A DNA stretch of 9,061 nucleotides from assembly GCA_030638985.1 (NCBI GenBank), contig DAOWDO010000093.1:1-9061 (forward strand), given 5' to 3'. Each line of letters starts with the position of its first letter. Position 1 is the stretch's first letter. A program made the position numbers and the translations under genes. The stretch comes from Dehalococcoidia bacterium (GTDB taxonomy: Bacteria > Chloroflexota > Dehalococcoidia > Dehalococcoidales > DAOWLH01). Under the pieces are notes generated by a model. The model did not search any database, was not told the origin of the DNA, and saw only the letters and a program-made list of their open reading frames with translations. Shown here piece by piece: positions 1 through 5,471 of the stretch.

Positions 1-136
1 CCATTGTCCAGTCACTGACGGCGGTCTCCAGTATGGAGAAGATGGCCCCTCGTACCAGCTCCGTGGCCGGGCGGGTCTTGCTCCCCTTGGGGGTCTTAAG
101 GATGGTTCCCTTGGCCTGGCCGGCAATAACTCTCAT
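1..136 (-). CDS. rsmD: 16S rRNA (guanine966-N2)-methyltransferase RsmD, N-terminal part only
   Basis: Only the first 45 codons are present; the gene runs off the left edge. The translation begins MRVIAGQAKG and continues through a KTPKGSKTRPATELVRGAIF segment. This matches the conserved RsmD start, whose usual pattern is MRVIAG..KGR.L..P.G..TRPT.D.VRE.LF. The family methylates N2 of G966 in 16S rRNA during 30S assembly, using S-adenosylmethionine. The SAM-binding core (usually LDLFAGSG) would lie beyond the window edge. The start is the ATG whose complement is at 134-136, with a purine-rich GGGAAG a few bases upstream. It sits 50 nt downstream of the hydrolase stop codon on the same strand, so the two are probably cotranscribed. 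In many bacteria rsmD neighbours coaD; that cannot be checked here. The identification rests on this N-terminal signature alone. Confidence 0.82.
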   Translation of the reverse strand, partial: MRVIAGQAKGTILKTPKGSKTRPATELVRGAIFSILETAVSDWTM

Positions 137-186
137 CTTGAGCTTCCCTGACAATGATACACCGGGTAGATCGGCGGCAGCGGTTT

Positions 187-876
187 CTATAGCCCCCTTT
201 TCTCTATCCAGACCCGCAGTCTGGCGGCGGCGTCGCCGACCAGCGGCTGACCGTGTCCAAAGCACAGGGTATCAAAGTCCAATTGGGCCAGCCGTTTTAC
301 GGAGTCAATTGCCTGAGACAGGTTGATGGCAATACTCTTTGGTGGCAGCCGCAGCTCTCCGAACCGTTTGTTCAGTGCATCGCCCACGATTAGCAGCTTC
401 CTCTCGGCTGAGTAAAGGCTGATGCTGCCCGGGGTATGTCCCGGCGTGGCGATAACCCTGAGGCCTCCAATGGGGGGGAGGACTTCATCCCCGGCCAAGG
501 GTATGTCAACCTCGCCCGGTCTGGCGTAGTCCAGAGGCCACAAGAAGGATACCAGTGGCAGGTGCAGCAGCTTGAGCAGGTATCGGCGGTAGGGCAAACC
601 CTGCTCGTTACCGCTTAAATCCGCCATGCCAGCGGCAACCTTGGCGGGAGCAGTCCGCTTAAGCTCGGCCAGGCTGCCGACGTGGTCGCTGTGGTTGTGG
701 GTGATGATGATGAGCTCTAGCTCCTCCATAGAGCGGCCCAGGCACCTGATGTACCTGGCTATTTGCCAGGAGCTGCCGCGAAAGCCGGTGTCAATCAGGG
801 TCAGCCTGTCTTCTACAATCAGTATCATGTTGGCCATCTTGGCCGTTATCTGGTGGACACCGGGGATCACTTCCAT
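187..876 (-). CDS. Metallo-beta-lactamase-fold hydrolase (glyoxalase II-like)
   Basis: A 229-residue protein of the metallo-beta-lactamase superfamily, of typical length for a single-domain cytosolic member. The metal ligands are visible in order: HNHSDH at residues 60-65 (the HxHxDH signature), H147 in TPGHTPGS, D166 in VGDAL and H208 in FGHGQPL. A complete two-metal site is therefore expected. No signal peptide or membrane segment is evident, although residues 101-115 are rather hydrophobic. Members hydrolyse thioesters, lactones, phosphodiesters or other esters; the sequence does not reveal the substrate, so no specific activity is assigned. The N terminus (PGVHQIT..MANMILIVEDRLTLIDTG) is the usual first beta-sandwich start, supporting the ATG at 876; Met14 and Met17 are less likely starts. 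It is transcribed divergently from the toxin-antitoxin genes and in line with rsmD. Confidence 0.88.
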   Translation of the reverse strand: MEVIPGVHQITAKMANMILIVEDRLTLIDTGFRGSSWQIARYIRCLGRSMEELELIIITHNHSDHVGSLAELKRTAPAKVAAGMADLSGNEQGLPYRRYLLKLLHLPLVSFLWPLDYARPGEVDIPLAGDEVLPPIGGLRVIATPGHTPGSISLYSAERKLLIVGDALNKRFGELRLPPKSIAINLSQAIDSVKRLAQLDFDTLCFGHGQPLVGDAAARLRVWIEKRGL

Positions 877-884
877 AGTTTCTC

Positions 885-913
885 AGGATACCTGACTTGG
901 AGGTCGGGGTCAA
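885..913 (-). promoter_or_regulatory. Putative sigma70-type promoter of the hydrolase gene
   Basis: On the minus strand TTGACC (complement of 908-913) is followed after 17 nt by TATCCT (complement of 885-890). The -35 matches 5 of 6 consensus positions and the -10 matches 4 of 6. Transcription would start near 878, about two bases before the ATG at 876, giving an almost leaderless mRNA. No convincing Shine-Dalgarno sequence precedes that ATG, which fits. This is inference from consensus matching only. Confidence 0.4.
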
Positions 914-940
914 TTTTACAAAAAAAATGCCGGAAAGGGC

Positions 941-969
941 TTGACAAGGCCCGTGGGATGTGATATAAA
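941..969 (+). promoter_or_regulatory. Strong sigma70-type promoter of the toxin-antitoxin operon
   Basis: TTGACA at 941-946 is a perfect -35 hexamer. It is separated by exactly 17 nt from TATAAA at 964-969, a 5/6 -10 match preceded by TGA at 961-963, which gives an extended -10 (TGn). Transcription would start near 976, leaving a leader of about 42 nt before the antitoxin ATG at 1018. Confidence 0.75.
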
Positions 970-974
970 TCAGA

Positions 975-994
975 GAAGAAATGTACACTTTTCT
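975..994. promoter_or_regulatory. Putative antitoxin operator with TGTACA core
   Basis: TGTACA at 982-987 is a perfect 6-bp palindrome centred in an imperfect longer dyad with AGAA to the left and TTCT to the right. It lies at the predicted transcription start, between the -10 element and the antitoxin gene. TGTACA is the reported core of YefM-YoeB operators, and the downstream antitoxin belongs to the Phd/YefM family. Autorepression by the antitoxin or the toxin-antitoxin complex is therefore likely. Only one core copy is seen, whereas the E. coli operator has two. Confidence 0.5.
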
Positions 995-1017
995 GCTCAT
1001 TTATACTGGAAGAGGAC

Positions 1018-1284
1018 ATGCTGGAAGCCATTTCGATAACTGAAGCCAGGAAGGATTTTCTGCCCCTTATTGACCGGGTAGAGGATGAGCTGTACCGGTT
1101 TATGGTTACCAGGCATGGCAAGCCGGTGGCTGTCGTGCTCAGCTACGACGAGTACTCCCGGATGGTGGAGACACTGAAGCTGGCCGGTGATAGCCGGTTG
1201 GCCCGAGAGATAGACCACGGGGCTGCGGAAGCTGATCAGGGCCGGCTTATCGAATTTGTGAATACTGGTGACAATGGTGAATAG
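1018..1284 (+). CDS. Phd/YefM-family antitoxin
   Basis: An 88-residue protein with the layout of Phd/YefM antitoxins. The N-terminal DNA-binding and dimerisation part carries the signature ISITEARKDFLPLIDRV (residues 5-21), then the strand RFMVTRHGKPVAVVLSYDEY (27-46), in which H33-G34-K35-P36 and the S/Y-x-E-Y turn are characteristic. The C-terminal 40 residues are polar and should wrap the partner toxin. The start ATG is preceded by GGAAGAGG (1008-1015), a good ribosome binding site. The stop codon overlaps the beginning of the toxin-fusion gene, so translation is probably coupled. The protein should neutralise the RelE/ParE-like domain encoded next to it and repress its own promoter through the upstream TGTACA site. 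Unusually, the partner toxin is a fusion. Confidence 0.85.
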   Translation: MLEAISITEARKDFLPLIDRVEDELYRFMVTRHGKPVAVVLSYDEYSRMVETLKLAGDSRLAREIDHGAAEADQGRLIEFVNTGDNGE

Positions 1285-2056
1285 AATCTTTTTGAGCAGC
1301 CGGGCTTACTCCGGCCTTTGCCATCTGGCACCGAGGGAGCGCCTGATTGTTAGAAAGGCGTTGCATCAGCTTCGGCAAAATCCGGGAGCAGGTCTTAGGC
1401 TGTGGGGCCGGGATGGCCTGTACCTCTATGAAACGGGTACCGAGGCCAAAATCATCTACAGGCTGGCCCCGGGTCAGGTTCAGGTGCTGGGTATCAAGGT
1501 GGCTAAGGAGTACCGGGCGCCATCAAGGAAAAAGATTTCAGCCATTGTTCTGGCCGCCGGCAAAACCAGCTATGCGGACAGTCAGCCGGTATCCTATTTA
1601 GCCGAAGCCCTGCTGTCTGCCGGCATTGACGACCTGGTTGTGGTTCTCGGTTCTAACGCTGAGCAGGCTAAAAAGGCATTATGCAGCAAGGATGTCAAGA
1701 TTGTCGTTAATCCGGATTATGAGCACGGGTTGAGCAAGTCTCTCAGGTACGGTCTGAAGATGGTATCCCGGGATAGTTCGGCGGTACTGCTCACCCTGGG
1801 CAATCGTCCCTTTATTACAGCCAAGATGGTGGGTAAGCTGGTAAAGGCTTATGAGGAGAAAAAGGCCTCGGTTGTTGTCCCCATCTACTCCCAGATGAGG
1901 GGACACCCCGTTGTCTTTGATACGGTGCTTGTGCCGGAGTTACTGCGGGCAAGGGGAAATGCCGGTGGCCGGAGTGTCCTCTGGCATCACAGCCGGGAAT
2001 TGAGACAGGTCGAGATGGAAGACGCCGGGATCCTTGAAAAGATTTGGGAGAATTGA
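1268..2056 (+). CDS. RelE/ParE-like toxin domain fused to a degenerate MobA/MocA-like nucleotidyltransferase domain
   Basis: A 262-residue two-domain protein. Residues 1-83 look like a RelE/ParE-superfamily toxin: IFLSSRAYSGL at the start, an amphipathic helical pair with ALHQLRQNPGAGLRLWG (31-47), then strands LYLYETGTEAKIIYRL and VQVLGIK. A short basic linker (84-88) leads to residues 89-262, similar to MocA/MobA molybdenum cofactor nucleotidyltransferases: ISAIVLAAG (90-98), VVVLGSNAEQ (124-133), IVVNPDYEHGLSKSLRYGL (145-163), LLTLGNRPFIT (174-184), VVPIYSQMRGHPVVFD (203-218) and RGNAGGRSV (229-237). The family loop S-x-R-M-G-x-x-K after LAAG is missing, the metal-binding Asp of GDQP is Asn179, and the final DIDTPED-like motif is absent. 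Catalysis is therefore doubtful. The GTG at 1268 overlaps the antitoxin end by 17 nt; ATG 1274 is an alternative start. The fusion is seen directly; its role (a sensor or scaffold attached to a toxin, or a decaying enzyme) is not known. Confidence 0.78.
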   Translation: MTMVNRIFLSSRAYSGLCHLAPRERLIVRKALHQLRQNPGAGLRLWGRDGLYLYETGTEAKIIYRLAPGQVQVLGIKVAKEYRAPSRKKISAIVLAAGKTSYADSQPVSYLAEALLSAGIDDLVVVLGSNAEQAKKALCSKDVKIVVNPDYEHGLSKSLRYGLKMVSRDSSAVLLTLGNRPFITAKMVGKLVKAYEEKKASVVVPIYSQMRGHPVVFDTVLVPELLRARGNAGGRSVLWHHSRELRQVEMEDAGILEKIWEN

Positions 2057-2097
2057 TGACAGCCTTGGTGGTTAAATAAAGAGTTGACATATTAGTG

Positions 2098-2220
2098 TGG
2101 TAGGCTCTGCCGGGGGAAACCAGGGTGCTGGGGTCTGACATAGCCAACAGCTTAAATGATAATCTCCCCCTCCCGTGTGCGGAGCCCTGGGTGTAATCGG
2201 GCTAGCGGCAGAGCCTACCA
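2098..2220 (+). ncRNA. Candidate structured leader RNA (riboswitch-like) closed by a perfect 15-bp stem
   Basis: TGGTAGGCTCTGCCG at 2098-2112 is exactly complementary to CGGCAGAGCCTACCA at 2206-2220 and would form a closing stem of 15 bp around 93 nt. Further pairing is possible inside: GCTG (2127-2130) with CAGC (2148-2151), CCAGGG (2120-2125) with CCCTGG (2185-2190), and GGGGGA with TCCCCC. The last two pairings cross, so they are either alternative folds or a pseudoknot. A TTGACA lies just upstream at 2083-2088, but no -10 hexamer follows at the right distance. The element precedes an importer and Mo-hydroxylase accessory operon, where Moco-type riboswitches occur, but I could not match it to the Moco consensus from memory. 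No T-tract follows, so it is not a simple terminator. A small mobile element with 15-bp terminal repeats is the main alternative, but no target duplication flanks it. Confidence 0.45.
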
Positions 2221-2586
2221 AATTGAATATGAAGTTACCGGATTATACAAAAGAATTCTAAGTTTGACCAGTTTAAACGGCCCGTTTTTGTAAACCTATG
2301 ATAAAGATACCCCCCTGCTGCCAGCCGGGCTTTTAATCATTGTTCCCTGGTTAGTTGTTAAACGGAAGGGATGCCCGTTGGCGTGGCGGTGGAGTTCAGT
2401 GTCCGCTTCGCCCTGTGCCGATGTCGCTGTGGGCAAGGGCTGGTTTTGAGGTGGGGGGCTCAGAGTTGATGGCTGCCCGTTGCCCGAGACAGCTGCCCGG
2501 GTTGATATTACCACCGAGGTCTTGTTGCGGGCCATGACCCGGTTGTAATACACTGCTGCTATTGATACTGATATGGTCGGCAGGAA
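2221..2586. other. Intergenic region without an intact gene; possible coding remnant near 2390-2548
   Basis: No convincing complete gene is seen here. On the plus strand one frame reads ADVAVGKGWF, then a TGA stop at 2447-2449, then GCPLPETAARVDITTEVLL and RAMTRL to a TAA at 2546-2548. It shows a coding-like preference for G or C in third codon positions but has no good start. This could be the tail of a decayed gene. A minus-strand open frame over 2296-2553 (85 codons) has a low-complexity, unconvincing translation. AAACG-GCC-CGTTTTT at 2276-2289 is a very weak terminator-like hairpin. Nothing else is supported. Confidence 0.3.
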
Positions 2587-2616
2587 ATAGACTAGCTGGA
2601 TGAGCTAGTCTATAAT
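2587..2616 (+). promoter_or_regulatory. Promoter of the ABC transporter / Mo-accessory operon with an overlapping palindromic operator
   Basis: TAGACT (2588-2593, 4/6 of the -35 consensus) and a perfect TATAAT (2611-2616) are separated by 17 nt. Transcription would begin near 2623, leaving about 33 nt before the GTG start of the permease. A near-perfect inverted repeat covers the same bases: ATAGACTAGCT (2587-2597), the 5-nt centre GGATG, and AGCTAGTCTAT (2603-2613), i.e. 11 bp per arm. Bound protein would cover the -35, the spacer and part of the -10, so this is probably a repressor or regulator site. The sequence does not resemble the ModE site as I know it, and the regulator is not identified. 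Alternatively it may act as a hairpin if transcription starts upstream. Confidence 0.55.
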
Positions 2617-2655
2617 AAACGGTACTGATCAGGTTATGGGTCTGAGGTTTTTTAA

Positions 2656-3417
2656 GTGAGGTGGTTTAAGCGGCTAAGACCGGGATGGGGCTTGCTGTCT
2701 ATTGTTGTCTTCCTGGCGCTGTGGGAACTGCTGGCCCGCTTGAATCTGACACCGGGGCAGATCTTGTTCCCATCCTTTTCCGAGGTTGTGGAGGAGCTCT
2801 ACACACTGGCCGCCAATGGTGTACTCGGTGAGCACTTCTGGGCCAGCCTGGTTAGGGTTATGGCTGGTCTAACGGCTGGCTCTCTGGCCGGTATAATGGT
2901 CGGTGTGATGATGGGCTGGAGAGATACCATGGACAAGGCGCTCAATCCCATTATCAGTATGCTTTATCCCATCCCGCCCCTGGGCTGGCTGCCCCTGTTG
3001 ATGCTGTGGGTGGGCTTTAATGAAGCGCTGCCCATTACCATAATATTCATTGCCTCCTTTTTCCCGGTTCTCTATAACACCATTACCGGCATCAAGGGCG
3101 TAGACAAAGATTATATCCGGGTGGCCAGGACGCTGGGTGCTTCGGATATCAAGATTCTGGCTACGGTGGTTATGCCCCTGGCGCTGCCCAATATCTTTAC
3201 CGGTCTCCGGCTCAATGCCGGCATGGCCTGGCGGGTGCTGATCGCCGCCGAGATGATAGCCATCCCCACCGGCATCGGTGCCCTGATGATGCAGTCCATG
3301 AGCCTGATCCGCATTGACATAATTATCGTCTGCCTGATAGTATTGGCAGTTGCGACCTTCTCGTTTGACAGGTTCTTCGGCTTTTTAGAGCGGAGGGTAA
3401 CCGCCAGGTGGAGATGA
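2656..3417 (+). CDS. ABC transporter permease, nitrate/sulfonate/taurine (SsuC/TauC) type
   Basis: A 253-residue integral membrane subunit of the NitT/TauT family of importers, at the usual length. Hydrophobic segments occur around residues 11-28, 65-87, 95-140, 165-190, 194-212 and 221-240, in line with about six membrane helices. The cytoplasmic EAA-type coupling loop is at about 150-185: VDKDYIRVARTLGAS followed by MPLALPNIFTGLR, with the family Gly161 and the LP pair. This loop docks on the ATPase encoded next. The start is GTG at 2656, with GAGG at 2644-2647 as ribosome binding site; no ATG fits. The ATPase gene begins one base after the stop, so the two subunits are translationally linked. 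The substrate cannot be read from a permease; the Mo-enzyme neighbours make molybdate or another oxyanion plausible, while sulfonate, nitrate or riboflavin-precursor-type ligands remain possible. No substrate-binding protein is present in the window. Confidence 0.88.
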   Translation: MRWFKRLRPGWGLLSIVVFLALWELLARLNLTPGQILFPSFSEVVEELYTLAANGVLGEHFWASLVRVMAGLTAGSLAGIMVGVMMGWRDTMDKALNPIISMLYPIPPLGWLPLLMLWVGFNEALPITIIFIASFFPVLYNTITGIKGVDKDYIRVARTLGASDIKILATVVMPLALPNIFTGLRLNAGMAWRVLIAAEMIAIPTGIGALMMQSMSLIRIDIIIVCLIVLAVATFSFDRFFGFLERRVTARWR

Positions 3418-3418
3418 G

Positions 3419-4489
3419 ATGCCCCATATAGAAATCAAGAATATCGGCAAGCATATCTGCCGGGATGTCAACCTGGAGATATTTGACCGCGAGTTATTAG
3501 TGCTTTTGGGGCCCAGTGGTGCCGGCAAGACGACACTTTTAAATGTCATCAGCGGCCTCACCGATTATCAGGGCTCGGTCGTTTTTGACGGCGTGCCCAT
3601 TGACCGGGTTGCCGCCAGCAAGAGAGGGATTGGCTACCTGTTTCAGCACCTGGTCCTCTTTCCTCATCTTGATGTGGTTGCCAATATCGCCTATGGCTTG
3701 AAGGCCCGGAAGTTGCCCGAAAGCCAGATAGAAGCCCGGGTGGGGGAACTGCTCAAGCTTACCCGGATATCCCACCTGTCATCGCGTTACCCGAAACAGC
3801 TAAGCGGCGGCGAAAAGCAGCGGGTGGCTCTGGCCCGGGCGCTGGCCCATTGGCCCAAAGTGCTGCTTCTGGACGAGCCATTGAGCAGTCTGGACTTGCA
3901 GACGACCAAGTACCTCCGAACCGAGCTGAAACAGCTCCAGAAGGAGCTGGGTATCACCACCATATATGTCACCCACGACCTGGATGAAGCCGGGGAGATT
4001 GCCGACAGGATTGCCATAATCAGTGATGGATCTATAGAACAGGTGGCCCAGCCCGATGAGGTCTTTTTCTATCCCAAAAACAAGGCCGTTTCCGATTTTA
4101 TCGGTGCTCCCAACATCCTGACTTGTGACTATTGTCGCGAGCTGGAGCACGGGGTTGTTGAAGCCAACTGTGGCGGGCTGCCCATAATCGTCGCTCACGA
4201 GGGCAACTCGGTGGAGAGGATTGCTCTGCTCCCCCGTGACATATATGTTTCTGATAGCTGGCCCCCTGGTCCCGGGGTGAACCGCTTCAGCGGCACAATT
4301 AATGATATCCAGTATGTTGATGACTCTGTCCGGATCGGGGTTGAAGTCGGCCAGAACAAGCTGGTGGCCGAGGTGCCCCACCACGTCTTCAATGAGATGA
4401 GTTTGGTGGTGGGCAAGGAGGTCTACCTGATACTGAAGCTGAGAAGAATCAAAGCCTATGATTGTCGCTGTGATCACAGCCGCCAGTGA
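3419..4489 (+). CDS. ABC transporter ATP-binding protein with C-terminal TOBE-like domain (CysA/ModC/PotA-like)
   Basis: A 356-residue ATPase powering import with the preceding permease. The nucleotide-binding domain is complete: Walker A GPSGAGKTT (31-39), Q-loop Gln76 in YLFQHL, signature LSGGEKQR (128-135), Walker B VLLLDEP (148-154), D-loop SSLD (156-159) and switch His186 in VTHDLDE. Residues about 230-356 form an extra C-terminal region. Its strands around 291-300 and 304-318, together with VGKEVYLILK (331-340), resemble the TOBE domain of CysA/ModC/PotA-type ATPases, which binds ligand or regulates transport. ATPases normally partnered with SsuC/TauC permeases are about 250 residues and lack this domain, so the pair is a hybrid architecture. 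Two cysteine pairs stand out, C236-x-x-C239 and C349-x-C351. The ATG is one base after the permease stop. Confidence 0.9.
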   Translation: MPHIEIKNIGKHICRDVNLEIFDRELLVLLGPSGAGKTTLLNVISGLTDYQGSVVFDGVPIDRVAASKRGIGYLFQHLVLFPHLDVVANIAYGLKARKLPESQIEARVGELLKLTRISHLSSRYPKQLSGGEKQRVALARALAHWPKVLLLDEPLSSLDLQTTKYLRTELKQLQKELGITTIYVTHDLDEAGEIADRIAIISDGSIEQVAQPDEVFFYPKNKAVSDFIGAPNILTCDYCRELEHGVVEANCGGLPIIVAHEGNSVERIALLPRDIYVSDSWPPGPGVNRFSGTINDIQYVDDSVRIGVEVGQNKLVAEVPHHVFNEMSLVVGKEVYLILKLRRIKAYDCRCDHSRQ

Positions 4490-4668
4490 GAAAATTACCT
4501 TCCAGTTGACCGGGTAGAAATTCGGTGGTCACCGTAAAGGGCCTCGATAAGGCACAATAGAACATTTTCTGGTGCCAGCTGGCCTGCATCACCGAAGGCG
4601 CCATGTTTAATCAGATAGAGGGCATCAGGCTGCTCAGTATGAAGAAACAGGGGGAAGAATGCCACTAA
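4458..4668 (+). pseudogene. Decayed small ORF of about 70 codons between the ATPase and yqeB-like genes
   Basis: The gap after the ATPase gene carries coding-like sequence that is no longer one frame. An ATG at 4458, overlapping the ATPase tail, gives MIVAVITAASEKITFQLTG and then TAG (4515-4517). One frame over, the translation continues as RNSVVTVKGLDKAQ to a TAG at 4558-4560. The same frame then goes on as NIFWCQLACITEGAMF, NQIEGIRLLSMKKQGEECH and a TAA at 4666-4668, overlapping the next start. Third codon positions of the last part are strongly G/C, as in real genes here. One frameshift plus one nonsense change would restore a protein of about 69 residues. I do not recognise the family. 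An ATG-initiated 22-codon piece (4602-4668) could still be expressed. Sequencing error, programmed frameshifting and chance are alternatives. Confidence 0.4.
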
Positions 4669-5459
4669 ATGAACTGACAGTATTGATCAGGGGAGCGGGA
4701 GAGCTGGCCAGTGCTGTGGCTTACCGGCTGCATCAGAGCCATTTCAGGCTGCTGCTGACCGAGGTAGCTCAGCCCCAGGCGGTGCGGCGGGAGCTGGCCT
4801 TCTGTGAGGCCGTTTATGATGGCGAGAAGGAGGTTGAGGGGGTGGTGGCCAGGCTTATCTCATCTCCGGATGAAATGGCTCCTGTCTGGGGGGAGGGCAA
4901 GCTGCCTGTTATAGTTGACCCGGAGGCTAAAATCAAGGACGTACTTAAGCCGGACGTCCTGCTTGACGCCATAATCGCCAAAAAGAACCTGGGCACCAGG
5001 ATGACCGATGCCCCGTTGGTCATCGGTCTGGGCATCGGCTTTCGGGCGGGACGGGATGTTCACGCCGTAATTGAGACCAACCGCGGCCACAACCTGGGCC
5101 GTGTTATACTTGAGGGAGAGGCTGAGCCTGATACCGGGGTTCCCGGGATTATTGCCGGCTTTTCCTGGGAGCGTGTCTTCCGCGCACCAAAAGCCGGCCG
5201 TTTCACCGTCAGCAAGAAGATAGGCGATATGGTCTCTGCCGGCGATGTCGTTGCCCATGTTGACGATGAGCCGGTAAAGGCCAATATCGGCGGCATCATC
5301 CGGGGGTTGCTCCGGGACGGCACCCAGGTGTATCAGGGAATGAAGGCCGGAGATGTTGACCCCAGGGGGGAAAAAGAGTACTGCTATACGATATCTGATA
5401 AGGGCCGTGCTATCGCCGGTGGTGTTCTGGAGGCAATCCTTTCCCGCTTCAATGTATAG
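4659..5459 (+). CDS. yqeB: Selenium-dependent molybdenum hydroxylase system protein, YqeB/EF2563 family
   Basis: A 266-residue protein matching the EF2563/YqeB family, which is found with selenium-dependent molybdenum hydroxylases. Characteristic stretches are LIRGAGELASAVAYRLH (9-25, a Rossmann-like glycine-rich start), TEVAQPQAVRRELAFCEAVYDGE (34-56), VDPEAKIKDVLKPDVLLDA (86-104), GLGIGFRAGRDVHAVIETNRGHNLGRVI (123-150) and EPDTGVPGIIAGFSWERVFRAP (156-177). Residues about 178-235 resemble a biotinyl/lipoyl-like beta barrel (GDMVSAGDVVAHVDDEPVKA). The biochemical activity is not established; comparative genomics links the family to maturation of hydroxylases carrying labile selenium. The ATG follows GGGGGAAG (4650-4657). 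The methyltransferase gene begins 12 nt after its stop, within the same operon. Length is normal and no defects are seen. Confidence 0.88.
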   Translation: MPLNELTVLIRGAGELASAVAYRLHQSHFRLLLTEVAQPQAVRRELAFCEAVYDGEKEVEGVVARLISSPDEMAPVWGEGKLPVIVDPEAKIKDVLKPDVLLDAIIAKKNLGTRMTDAPLVIGLGIGFRAGRDVHAVIETNRGHNLGRVILEGEAEPDTGVPGIIAGFSWERVFRAPKAGRFTVSKKIGDMVSAGDVVAHVDDEPVKANIGGIIRGLLRDGTQVYQGMKAGDVDPRGEKEYCYTISDKGRAIAGGVLEAILSRFNV

Positions 5460-5471
5460 GAGTGCAAAGAA

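Noticed and set aside
2098..2220. Small transposable element (MITE) with 15-bp terminal inverted repeats
   Set aside because: No direct target duplication is visible at the ends; kept only as an alternative to a structured RNA until copy number is checked.
2271..2295. Rho-independent terminator at GTTTAAACGGCCCGTTTTTG
   Set aside because: The stem is only about five mostly A-T pairs with a 3-nt loop; too weak to call.
2296..2553. An 85-codon minus-strand open frame in the intergenic region
   Set aside because: Proline/threonine-rich low-complexity translation and no family resemblance; the opposite strand looks more coding-like.
3800..4477. A 225-codon open frame on the minus strand opposite the ATPase gene
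   Set aside because: It lies wholly antisense to an ATPase with all motifs intact; its translation has no recognisable domain and is explained by the G/C third-position bias of the real gene.
4558..4560. In-frame TAG as a recoded (pyrrolysine) codon in the small ORF
   Set aside because: A frameshift is also needed upstream, so decay is simpler; UAG is not the selenocysteine codon and no pyrrolysine genes are seen.
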